DNA of 64,000 nt from Fallopia convolvulus (GCA_964016875.1 OZ024724.1:33565786-33629785); one strand, 5' to 3'; counted from the stretch's first letter, positions 51,949-63,170 are shown. Program-made: numbers and translations. Notes: generated by a model from the sequence alone, not told the origin.

Positions 51949-54900
51949 GCCACTACTAAATGTGGTATTCGGTTTCTAGGTTCGAATTTATGCTTTTATT
52001 CGATCGGTCTAGATTTTTTAGTGCAGAATGTGCTTTTTGGCTTGATACTATCCTCATTTTCTATGCTTATTCCTAGATGTCTTCAAAGTTCACTTTTTTT
52101 TTCTCCTTTTGCCTTTAAAAATTGACTTATAATCTAACATTGCACGCCAAGTGTTTGATGAAATGTCCATGTATATGTCACTCCTAAATGTGGCATTCGG
52201 TTTCTAGGTTCGAACTTATGCTTTTATTCGATACGTCTTGATTTTGTAGTGCAGAATGTGCTTATGAGCTTGATACTGTCCTCATTCTTTATGCTGATGC
52301 TACATGTCTTTAATTTTCACTTGTTTTTTCTCCTTTTACATTTAAAATGACTTGTGATCTAACATTGCACGCAAAGTGTTCGATGAAATGTCATTGTAAA
52401 TGTCACTCCTAAATGTGGCATTCGGTCTCTAAGTTCAAATTTATGCTTTTATTCGAGCGGTCTTGATTTTGTTGTGCATAATGTTTTTATTGGCTTCATA
52501 CTATCCTCATTTTTATGCATATACCTAGATGTCTTTAAAGTTCACTTGTCTTTTCTCCTTTTGCGTTTAACATGACTTGTAATTTAACATTACACCAAGT
52601 GCTCGATGAAATGTCCTTGTAAATGTCACTCCAAATGGTGGCATTCAGTTTCTAAGCTCGAATTTGTACTTTTATTCGATTGTTCTTGATTTTGTAGTGC
52701 AGAATGTGCTTATTGGCTTTAAACTATCCTTATTCTTTATGCTTAGGCCTATATGTCTTTAAAGTTCACTTGTTTTTTCTCCTCTTGCCTTTAATATGAT
52801 TGTGATCTAACATTGCACGCCAAGTGTTCGATGAAATGTCCATGTAAATATCATTCCTAAATATGGCAATCGGTCTTGATTTTGAAGTGAAGAATGTGCT
52901 TATTGGGTTGACACTATCTCAGTCTTTATGCTAATGCCTTGATGTCTTTACAATTCACTTGTTTTTTCTCCATTTGCCTTTAAAATGACTTGTAATCTAG
53001 CATTGCACACCAAGTGTTCGATGAAATGTCCATGTAAATGTCACTCCTAAGTGTGGCATTCGGTTTCTAAGCTCGTATTTATGCTTTTATTCAATCGGTC
53101 TTGATTTTGCTGTGCAGAATATGCTTATTGGCTTGATACTATCTTCATTCTTTATGCTTATGCCTATATGTCTTTAAAGTTGACTTCGTTTTTTGTCCTT
53201 TTGCCTTTAAAATGACTTGTGATCTAACATTGCACGCCAAGTGTTCGATGAAATGTCCATGGAAATGTCACTACTAAATGTGGCATTCGGTTTCTATGTT
53301 CGAAATTTTGCTCTTAGTCGATCGGTCTTGATTTTGTAGTGCAGAATGTGCTTTTTGGCTTGATACTATCCTCATTTTCTATGCTTATTCCTAGATGTCT
53401 TCAAAGTTCACTTGTTTTTTCTCCTTTTACCTTTAAAAATTGACTTGTAATCTAACATTGCACGACAAGTGTTTGATGAAATGTCCATGTAAATGTCACT
53501 CCTAAATGTTGCATTCGGTTTCTAGGTTCGAACTTATGCTTTTCTTCGATACGTCTTGATTTTGTAGTGCAGAATGTGCTTATGAGCTTGATATTATCCT
53601 CATTCGTTATGCTGATGCCTAAATGTCTTTAGTTTTCACTTGTTTTTTCTCCTTTTACATTTAAAATGACTTGTGATCTAACATTGCACGCCAAGTGTTC
53701 GATGAAATGTCCATGTAAATGTCACTCCTAAATGTGGCATTCGGTTTCTAGGCTCGTATTTATGCTTTTATTCGATCGGTCTTGATTTTGTTGTGCAGAA
53801 TATGCTTATTGGCTTGATACTATCCTCATTCTTTATGCTTATGCCTATATGTCTTTAAAGTTCACTTCGTTTTTTGTCCTTTTGCCTTTAAAATGACTTG
53901 TGATCTAACATTGCACGCCAAGTGTTCGATGAAATGTCCATGGAAATGTCACTACTAAATGTGGCATTCGGTTTCTATGTTCGAATTTTTGCTCTTATTC
54001 GATCGGTCTTGATTTTGTAGTGCCGAATGTGCTTATTGTCTTGATACTATTCTCATTCTTTATGCCTATGCCTACGTGTCTTTAAGTTCACTTGCTTTTT
54101 CTTCTTTTGCCTTAAAAATTGACTTGTGATCTAACATTGCAAGCCAAGTGTTTGATGAAATATCCACGTAAATGTCACTCCTAAATATGGTATTCGGTTT
54201 CTAGGTTCGAATTTATGCTTTTATTCGATCGGTCTAGATTTTTTAGTGCAGAATGTGCTTTTTGGCTTGATACTATCCTCATTTTCTATGCTTATTCCTA
54301 GATGTCTTCAAAGTTCACTTTTTTTTTCTCCTTTTACCTTTAAAAATTGACTTATAATCTAACATTGCACGCCAAGTGTTTGATGAAATGTCCATGTATA
54401 TGTCACTCCTAAATGTGGCATTCGGTTTCTAGGTTCGAACTTATGCTTTTATTCGATACGTCTTGATTTTGTAGTGCAGAATGTGCTTATGAGCTTGATA
54501 CTGTCCTCATTCTTTATGCTGATGCTACATGTCTTTAATTTTCACTTGTTTTTTCTCCTTTTACATTTAAAATGACTTGTGATCTAACATTGCACGCAAA
54601 GTGTTCGATGAAATGTCCTTGTAAATGTCACTCCTAAATGTGGCATTCGGTCTCTAAGTTCAAATTTATGCTTTTATTCGAGCGGTCTTGATTTTGTTGT
54701 GCATAATGTTTTTATTGGCTTCATACTATCCTCATTTTTATGCATATACCTAGATGTCTTTAAAGTTCACTTGTCTTTTCTCCTTTTGCGTTTAACATGA
54801 CTTGTAATTTAACATTACACCAAGTGCTCGATGAAATGTCCTTGTAAATGTCACTCCAAATGGTGGCATTCAGTTTCTAAGCTCGAATTTGTACTTTTAT

Positions 54901-57900
54901 TCGATTGTTCTTGATTTTGTAGTGCAGAATGTGCTTATTGGCTTTAAACTATCCTTATTCTTTATGCTTAGGCCTATATGTCTTTAAAGTTCACTTGTTT
55001 TTTCTCCTCTTGCCTTTAACATGATTGTGATCTAACATTGCACGCCAAGTGTTCGATGAAATGTCCATGTAAATTTCATTCCTAAATATGGCAATCGGTC
55101 TTGATTTTGAAGTGAAGAATGTGCTTATTGGGTTGACACTATCATCAGTCTTTATGCTTATGCCTTGATGTCCTTACAATTCACTTGTTTTTTCTCCATT
55201 TTCCTTTAAAATGACTTGTAATCTAGCATTGCACACCAAGTGTTCGATGAAATGTCCATGTAAATGTCACTCCTAAGTGTGGCATTCGGTTTCTAAGCTC
55301 GTATTTATGCTTTTATTCGATCGGTCTTGATTTTGCTGTGCAGAATATGCTTATTGGCTTGATACTATCTTCATTCTTTATGCTTATGCCTATATGTCTT
55401 TAAAGTTGACTTCGTTTTTTGTCCTTTTGCCTTTAAAATGACTTGTGATCTAACATTGCACGCCAAGTGTTCGATGAAATGTCCATGGAAATGCCACTAC
55501 TAAATGTGGCATTCGGTTTCTATGTTCGAAATTTTGCTCTTAGTCGATCGGTCTTGATTGTGTAGTGCAGAATGTGCTTTTTGGCTTGATACTATCCTCA
55601 TTTTCTATGCTTATTCCTAGATGTCTTCAAAGTTCACTTTTTTTTTTCTCCTTTTGCCTTTAAAAATTGACTTGTAATCTAACATTGCACGCCAAGTGTT
55701 TGATGAAATGTCCATGTATATGTCACTCCTAAATGTGGCATTCGGTTTCTAGGTTCGAACTTATGCTTTTATTTGATACGTCTTGATTTTGTAGTGCAGA
55801 ATGTGCTTATGAGCTTGATACTGTCCTCATTCTTTATGCTGATGCTACATGTCTTTAATTTTTCACTTGTTTTTTCTCCTTTTACATTTAAAATGACTTG
55901 TGATCTAACATTGCACGCCAAGTGTTCGATGAAATGTCCATGTAAATGTCACTCCTAAATGTGGCATTCGGTTTCTAGGCTCGTATTTATGCTTTTATTC
56001 GATCGGACTTGATTTTGTTGTGCAGAATATGCTTATTGGATTGATACTATCCTCATTCTTTACGCTTATGCCTATATGTCTTTAAAGTTCACTTCAGTTT
56101 TTGTCCTTTTGCCTTTAAAATGACTTGTGATCTAACATTGCACGCCAAGAGTTCGATGAAATGTCCATGTAAATGTCACTCCTAAATGTGGCATTCGGTT
56201 TCTAGGCTCGTATTTATGCTTTTATTCGATCGGTCTTGATTTTGTTGTGCAAAATATGCTTATTGGCTTGATACTATCCTCATTCTTTATGCTTATGCCT
56301 ATATGTCTTTAAAGTTCACTTCGTTTTTTGTCCTTTGGCCTTTAAAATGACTAGTTATCAAACATTGCACGCCAAGTGTTCGATGAAATGTCCATGGATA
56401 TGTCACTACTAAATGTGGCATTCGGTTTCTATGTTCGAATTTTTGCTCTTATTCGTTCGGTCTTAATTTTGTAGTGCAGAATGTGCTCATTGTTTTGGTA
56501 CTATTTTCATTCTTTATGCTTATGCCTAGGTGTCTTTAAGTTCACTTTCTTTTTCTCCTTTTGACTTTAAAAATTGACTTGTGATCTAACATTGCAAGCC
56601 AAGTGTTCGATGAAATGTCCACCTAAATGTCACTCCTAAATATGGTGTTCGGTTTCTAGGTTCGAATTTATTCTTTTATTCGATCGGTCTTCATTTTTTA
56701 GTGCAGAATGTGCTTTTTGGCTTGATACTATCCTCATTTTCTATGAATATTCCTAGATGTCTTTAAAGTTCACTTGTTTTTTCTCCTTTTACCTTTAAAA
56801 GTTGACTTGTAATCTAACATTGCACGCCAAGTGTTTGATGAAATGTCCATGTAAATGTCACTCCTAAAGTGGCATTCGGTTTCTAGGTTCGAACTTATGC
56901 TTTTCTTCGATACGTCTTTATTTTGTAGTGCAGAATGTGCTTATGAGCTTGATACTATCCTCATTCGTTATGCTTATGCCTAAATGTCTATAATTTTCAC
57001 TTGTTTTTTCTCCTTTTACATTTAAAATGACTTGTCATCTAACATTGCACGCCAAGTATTCGATGAAATGTCCATGTAAATGTCACTCCTAAATGTGGCA
57101 TTCGGTCTCTAAGTTCAATTTTATGCTTTTATTCGAGCGGTCTTGATTTTGTTGTGCATAATTTGCTTATTGGCTTCATACTATCCTCATTTTTATGCAT
57201 ATACCTAGATGTCTTTAAAGTTCACTTGTCTTTTCTCCTTTTGCCTTTAAAATGACTTGTAATTTAACATTACACCAAGTGCTCGATGAAATGTCCATGT
57301 AAATGTCACTCCAAATGGTGGCATTTGGTTTCTAAGCTCGAATTTGTGCTTTTATTCGCTTGGTCTTGATTTTGTAGTGCAGAATGTGCTTATTGGCTTT
57401 AAATTATCCTCATTCTTTATGCTTAGTCCTATATGTCTTTAAAGTTCACTTGTTTTTACTCCTCTTGCCTTTAGTATGATTGTGATCTAACATTGCACGC
57501 CAAGTGTTTGATGAAATATCCATGTAAATGTCACTCCTAAATGTGACAATCGGTCTTGATTTTGTAGTGAAGAGTGTGCTTATTGGCTTGATACTATCAA
57601 CAGTCTTTACGCTTATGCCTTGATGTCTTTACAGTTCACTTGTTTTTTCTCCTTTTGCCTTTAAAAATTGACTTGTGATCTAACATTGCACGCCAAGCGT
57701 TCGATGAAATGTCCATGGATATGTCACTACTAAATGTGGCATTCGGTTTCTATGTTCGAATTTTTGCTCTTATTCGATCGGTCTTAATTTTGTAGTGCAG
57801 AATGTGCTCATTGTTTTGGTACTATTCTCATTCTTTATGCTTATGCCTAGGTGTCTTTAAGTTCACTTTCTTTTTCTCCTTTTGCCTTTAAAAATTGACT

Positions 57901-60900
57901 TGTGATCTAACATTGCAAGCCAAGTGTTCGATGAAATGTCCACGTAAATGTCACTCCTAAATATGGTATTCGGTTTCTAGGTTCGAATTTATGCTTTTAT
58001 TCGATATGTCTTGATTTTTTAGTGCAGAATGTGCTTTTTGGCTTGATACTATCCTCATTTTCTATGAATATTCCTAGATGTCTATAAAGTTCACTTGTTT
58101 TTTCTCCTTTTGCCTTCAAAAATTGACTTGTAATCGAACATTGCACGCCAAGTGTTTGATGAAATATCCATGTAAATGTCACTCCTAAATGTGGCATTCG
58201 GTTTCTAGGTTCGAACTTATGCTTTTATTCGATACGTCTTGATTTTGTGGTGCTGAATCAGCTTATGAGCTTGATACTATCCTCATTCGTTATGCTGATG
58301 CCTAAATGTCTTTAATTTTAACTTGTTTTTTCTCCTTTTGCATTTAAAATGACTTGTGATCTTACATTGCACGCCAAGTGTTCGATGAAATGTCCATGTA
58401 AATGTCACTCCTAAATGTGGCATTCGTTCTCTATGTTCAAATTTAAGCTTTTATTCGAGCAGTCTTGATTTTGTTGTGCATAATGTGCTTATTGGCTTCA
58501 TACTATCCTCATTTTTATGCATATTCCTAGATGCCTTTAAAGTTCACTTGTTTTTTCTCCATTTGCCTTTAAAATGACTTGTAATCTAGCATTGCACACC
58601 AAGTCTTCGATGAAATGTCCATGTAAATGTCACTCCTAAATGTGGCATTCGGTTTCTAGGCTGGTATTTATGCTTTTATTTGATCCGTCTTGATTTTATT
58701 GTGCAAAATTTTCTTTTTGGCTTGATACTATCCTCATTCATTATGCTTATGCCTAGATGTTTTTAAAGTTCACTTGTTTTTTCTCCTTTTGCCTTTAAAA
58801 TGACTTGTGATCTAACATTGCACGCCAAGTGTTCGATGAAATATCCACGTAAATGTCACTCCTAAATATGGTATTCGGTTTCTAGGCTCGTATTTATGCT
58901 TTTATTCAATCGGTCTTGATTTTATTGTGCAGAATATGCTTATTGGCTTGATACTATCCTCCTTCTTTATGCTTATGCCTATATGTCTTTCAATTTCACT
59001 TCGTTGTTTGTCCTTTTGCCTTTAAAATGACCAGTTATCAAACATTGCACGCCAAGTGTTCGATGAAATGTCCATGGAAATGTCACTACTAAATGTGGCA
59101 TTCGGTTTCTATGTTCGAATTTATGCTTTTATTCGATCGTTCTTGATTTTGTAGTGCATAATGTGCTTATTGGCTTAATACTATCCTCATTTTTTATGCT
59201 TATGCCTAGAAGCCTTTAAAGTTCACTTGTTTTTTCCCCTTTTGCCTTTAAAATGACTTTTTATCTAACATTGCACACCAAGTGTTCGATGAAACGTCCA
59301 TTTAAATGTCACGCCTAAATGTGGCCTTCGGTTTCTAGGCACGTATTTATGCTTTTATTCGATCGGTCTTGATTTTTTAGTGAAATATGTGCTTTTTGGC
59401 TTGACACTATCCTCATTTTCTATGAATATTCCTAGATGTCTTTAAAGTTCACTTGTTTTTTCACCGTTTGCCTTTGAAAATTGACTTGTAATCTAGCATT
59501 GCACGCCAAGTGTTTGATGAAATGTCGATGTAAATGTCACTCCTAAATGTGGCATTCGGTTTCTAGGTTCGAACTTATGCTTTTATTCGATACGTCTTGA
59601 TTTTGTAGTGTAGAATGTGCTTATGAGCTTGATACTATCCTTATTCATTATGTTGATGTCTAAATGTCTTTAATTTTCACTTGTTTTTTCTTCCTTTGCA
59701 TTTAAATGACTTGTGATCTAACATTGCACGCCAAGTGTTCGATGAAATGTCCATGTAAATATCACTCCTAAATGTGGCATTCGTTCTCTATGTTCAAATT
59801 TATGCTTTTATTCGAGCAGTCTTGATTTTGTTGTGCATAATGTGCTTATTGGCTTCATACTATCCTCATTTTTATGCATATTCCTAGATGTCTTTAAAGT
59901 TCACTTGTTTTTTCTCCATTTGCCTTTAAAATGACTTGTAATCTAGCATTGCACACCAAGTCTTCGATGAAATGTCCATGTAAATGTCACTCCTAAATGT
60001 GGCATTCGGTTTCTAGGCTGGTATTTATGCTTTTATTTGATCCGTCTTGATTTTATTGTGCAAAATTTTCTTTTTGGCTTGATACTATCCTCATTCATTA
60101 TGCTTATGCCTAGATGTTTTTAAAGTTCACTTGTTTTTTCTCCTTTTGCCTTTAAAATGACTTGTGATCTAACATTGCACGCCAAGTGTTCGATGAAATA
60201 TCCACGTAAATGTCACTCCTAAATATGGTATTCGGTTTCTAGGTTCGAATTTATGCTTTTATTCGATCGGTCTTGATTTTTTAGTGCAGAATGTGCTTTT
60301 TGGCTTGATACTATCCTCATTTTCTATGCTTATTCCTAGATGTCTATAAAGTTCACTTGTTTTTTCTCCTTTTGCCTTTAAAAATTGACTTGCAATGTAA
60401 CATTGCACGCCAAGTGTTCGATGAAATGTCCATGTAAATGTCACTCCTAATCTCATTCTTTATGCTTATGCCTAGGTGTCTTTAAGTTCACTTGCTTTTT
60501 CTCCTTTTGCCTTTAAAAATTGACTTGTGATCTAACATTGCAAGCCAAGTGTTCGATGAAATGTCCACGTAAATGTCACTCCTAAATATGATATTCGGTT
60601 TCTAGGTTCGAATTTATGCATTTATTCGATCGGTCTTAATTTTTTAGTGTAGAATGTGCTTTTTGGCTTGATACTATCTTCATTTTCTATGCGTATTCCT
60701 AGATGTCTATAAAGTTCACTTGTTTTTTCTCCTTTTGCCTTTAAAAATTGACTTGTAATGTAACATTGCACGCCAAGTGTTTGATGAAATGTCCATGTAA
60801 ACGTCACTCCTAAATGTGGCATTCGATCTCTAAGTTCAAATTTATGCTTTTATTCGAGAGGTCTTGATTTTGTTGTGCATAATGTGCTTATTGGCTTCAT

Positions 60901-61896
60901 ACTATCCTCATTTTTATGCATATTCCTAGATGTCTTTAAAGTTCACTTGTCTTTTCTCCTTTTACCTTTAAAATGAGTTGTAGTTTAACATTACACCAAG
61001 TGTTCGATGAAATGTCCATGTAAATGTCACTCCTAAATGTGACATTCGGTTTCTAAGCTCGAATTTATGCTTTTATTCGATTGGTCTTGATTTTGTAGTG
61101 CAAAATGTGCTTATTCGCTTTAAACTATCCTCATTCTTTATGCTTAGGCCTATATGTCTTTAAAGTTCACTTGTTTTTTCTCCTCTTGCCTTTAGTGTGA
61201 CTGTGATCTAACATTGCACGCCAAGTGTTCGATGAAATGTCCATGTAAATGTCACTCCTAAATATGCCATTTGGTCTTGATTTTGTAGTGAAGAATGTGC
61301 TTATTGGCTTGATACTATCTTCAGTCTTTATGCTTATGCCTTGATGTCTTTAAAGTTCACTTGTTTTTTCTCCTTTTGCCTTTAAAAATTGACTTGTGAT
61401 CTAACATTGCACGCCAAGTGTTTGATGAAATGTCCATGTTAATGTCACTCCTAAATGTGACATTCGGTTTTTAGGTTCGAATTTATGCTCTTATTCAATC
61501 GGTCTTTCATTGTGTAGTGCAAAATGTGCTTATTGGCTTGATAATATCCTCATTCTTTATGCTTATGCCTAGATGCCTTTAAAGTTCACTTGTTTTTTCT
61601 CCATTTGCCTTTAAAATGACTTGTAATCTAGCATTGCACACCAAGTCTTCGATGAAATGTCCATGTAAATGTCAGTCCTAAATGTGGCATTCGGTTTCTA
61701 GGCTCGTATTTATGCTTTTATTCGATCGGTCTTGATTTTGTTGTGCAGAATTTGCTTTTTGGCTTGATACTATCCTTATTCATTATGCTTATGCCTAGAT
61801 GTTTTTAAAGTTCACTTGTTTTTTCTCCTTTTGCCTTTAAAATGACTTGTGATCTAACATTGCACGCCAAGTGTTCGATGAAATGTCCATGGAAAT
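51949..61896 (+). repeat. 11457 bp duplicated segment, copy 2 (reduced to 9948 bp)
   Basis: Offsets to copy 1 run in four stretches: 11457 from 51949 to about 53200; 10136, then 10138 after a 2 bp indel near 53333, up to about 58380; a foreign patch at 58381-58885; then 9948 from 58886 to the end. Known differences outside these events include 45557 T/55695 A, 45994 G/56132 C, 46684 A/56822 G, 47936 T/58074 C, 44882 T/55020 C and 50230 G/60178 C. So few differences over about 10 kb point to a recent event. Confidence 0.9.
58381..58885 (+). repeat. Replacement patch within copy 2 of the duplication
   Basis: This segment does not match its expected counterpart (48243-48937) but matches 49790-50294 and, inside copy 2 itself, about 59738-60242 (shift 1357). 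Shared markers are CATTCGTTCTCTATGTTC, GGCTGGTATTTATG, TTTGATCCGTC and TTTTCTTTTTGGC. It shares GAGCAGTCTTG with 59810-59825, where copy 1 reads GAGCGGTCTTG, so copy 2 is the likelier donor. Confidence 0.82.
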
Positions 61897-62386
61897 GTCA
61901 CTACTAAATGTGGCATTCGGTTTCTATGTTCGAATTTTTGCTCTTATTCGACCGGTTTTGATTTTGTGGTGCAGAATGTGCTTATTGTCTTGATACTATT
62001 CTCATTCTTTATGCCTATGCCAAGGTGTCTTTAAGTTCACTTGCTTTTTCTCCTTTTGCCTTTAAAAATTGACTTGTGATCTAACATTGCAAGCCAAGTG
62101 TTCGATGAAATGTCCACGTAAATGTCACTCCTAAATATGGTATTCGGTTTCTAGGTTCGAATTTATGCTTTTATTCGATCGGTCTTGATTTTTTAGTGCA
62201 GAATGTGCTTTTTGGCTTGATACTATCTTCATTTTCTATGGTTATTCCTAGATGTCTATAAAGTTCACTTGTTTTTTCTCCTTTTGCCTTTAAAAATTGA
62301 CTTGTAATCGAACATTGCACGCCAAGTGTTTGATGAAATGTCCATGTAAATGTCACTCCTAAATGTGGCATTCGGTTTCTAGGTTC
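61897..62386 (+). repeat. Last satellite monomers before the array end
   Basis: About two monomers follow copy 2, carrying TTCGACCGGTTTTG and a TTTTTTAGTGCAGAATGTGC variant. The last is cut at GGTTC (62382-62386), where GAATT would normally follow. Monomers at the edge are not visibly more degenerate than internal ones, which fits truncation by an insertion better than a natural array end. Confidence 0.9.
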
Positions 62387-62394
62387 TGTAATAT

Positions 62395-62465
62395 CCATAA
62401 TTATTTTAGGTCACATAAGTCGGAAAACGAGTTCCCTGCTAAGGCCTGATCCGTAATTATTTTAG
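62395..62465. repeat. Short direct repeat near the flank start
   Basis: CCATAATTATTTTAGG at 62395-62410 recurs as CCGTAATTATTTTAGA at 62451-62466, spaced 56 bp apart. Such short repeats near an LTR end are common, but no function can be read from this one. Confidence 0.7.
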
Positions 62466-62607
62466 AATGCGTATTCGGGATAGTTTAACCAATATTAACC
62501 AACATATTAGTTATCCAAAGAAAATCTATCTTAAGTTAAGATATTTATATCCAAATCTTGGTTACAAGATTTAATCAACCGCACCAACTCAACATAAAGC
62601 CCAATTC

Positions 62608-62653
62608 GTTCCAATTTCAATTCGTCCACCGTTCCAATTCCAATTCGTTCACC
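62608..62653. repeat. Tandem 23 bp duplication
   Basis: A 23 bp unit beginning GTTCCAATTTC at 62608-62630 is followed directly by a second copy at 62631-62653 differing at two positions. A partial third copy, AGTTCCAATTCG, lies at 62661-62672. The surrounding text is rich in CACC and TTCG. Confidence 0.8.
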
Positions 62654-62672
62654 ACCGACGAGTTCCAATTCG

Positions 62673-63088
62673 CTCGAAACACACTCTTCCGCCAGCGTTG
62701 AAGGCCGGAGAAGGTCGGGTCGATCGTGTGCTTTGCGTTCACCACCGGCGACGTTGTCAAGTGGCGTCGGAGTAGACCACAGGTAAGACTCTATCCCCCG
62801 TTTTTTTTTTCTCGTGTCGGGTAGAATGCTGGGTGGGTAGAGTCCGGGGTAGGGGCTATAGTCGACCCCGCAAATCAGATCAAAACGGGCCATGGAAGGC
62901 AGCGCCGATCGAGGGAAGCCACCTGATCGCTCTCGGATGCGAAGGTCAAGAGATACAATTTATAACCCGACCCCGTTGTAGTACGTGGTGGGTGTCGAAC
63001 AATCGGGAAGTCTACTCGATCGATGTGCCTAGATACTAGGAAGCTAGAAAGGAGAGCATAAAACAAAGGAAAACAAAGAAAACAGTCA
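62673..63088. other. Flank segment without recognised feature
   Basis: This stretch is moderately GC-rich with CCGGCGACG/CCGGAGAAGG text. It holds a splice-donor-like CAGGTAAG at 62780-62787 and a run of ten T at 62801-62810. The donor-like site after a GC-rich stretch resembles the leader of some plant retroelements, but without a matching acceptor or coding frame it stays a suggestion. I see no gene. Confidence 0.4.
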
Positions 63089-63170
63089 GGACCGACACTG
63101 AGGTCACGTCGGGCCCGAGGTTGGCGACAAGAGGAAGTCGGGACCGACACTGGGTAAGTCGGGCCCGAGG
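63089..63170. repeat. GC-rich motif, two copies (third at 63944-63973)
   Basis: GGACCGACACTG followed after a short spacer by GTCGGGCCCGAGG occurs at 63089-63120 (first base A rather than G in context CAGGACC) and at 63141-63170. A third copy with CTCGGGCCCGAG lies at 63944-63973. The core GGGCCC is self-complementary and CTCGGGCCCGAG in the third copy is a perfect 12 bp palindrome. A related CTCGGTCCGAGG follows at 63984-63995. Confidence 0.8.

Larger units (their letters stand above)
1..62386 (+). repeat. Satellite DNA array, ~226 bp monomer, about 275-285 head-to-tail copies
   Basis: The whole segment is one tandem array in a single orientation. With the phase set at AAGTGTTCG, monomers start at 221, 447, 673, 901, 1127, 1353, 1575, 1802, 2030 and so on, giving spacings of 222-228 bp. 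Landmarks in order within a monomer are: ATGAAATGTCCATGTAAATG, CACTCCTAAATGTGGCATTC, GGTTTCTAGGTTCGAATT, a TGCTTTTATTCGATCGGTC block, TTGATTTTGTAGTGCA, TGTGCTTATTGGCTTGATAC, TATGCTTATGCC, CTTTAAAGTTCACTTG, a TTTTTTCTCCTTTTGCC tract, and TGATCTAACATTGCACGCC. I see no inverted monomer and no transposon or gene interrupting the 62 kb. The sequence is strongly AT-rich and stop codons occur in all frames. A centromeric, subtelomeric or interstitial position cannot be told from the sequence. I do not recognise the family by name. Confidence 0.97.

Noticed and set aside
51900..61896. The 10-11 kb duplication as an assembly duplicate
   Set aside because: Scattered substitutions, a 2 bp indel, a 1321 bp loss and a replaced patch distinguish the copies, which a simple assembly duplicate would not show. 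Long reads would still be the decisive test.
1..62386. CRISPR array
   Set aside because: Repeats are contiguous 226 bp monomers with no short repeat/unique spacer alternation, and the genome is plant-like.
1..62386. Centromere call based on CENP-B-like box or telomere motif
   Set aside because: I found no convincing CENP-B box. CCTAAAT in the monomer is too short and isolated to be a telomere array. Position on the chromosome cannot be decided from sequence alone.
1..62386. Monomer as a fused duplicate of a ~75 or ~113 bp ancestor
   Set aside because: TGCTT-plus-ATT motifs recur within a monomer (for example 744, 784 and 817), but spacings are unequal and the similarity is limited to a few AT-rich bases.
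62531..62893. 120-codon minus-strand frame in the flank, and overlapping frames at 62833-63039 (+) and 62875-63267 (-)
   Set aside because: They overlap on both strands, lie in the more GC-rich stretch where stops are rarer, cross the tandem 23 bp repeat or the T10 run, and show no motif I recognise.
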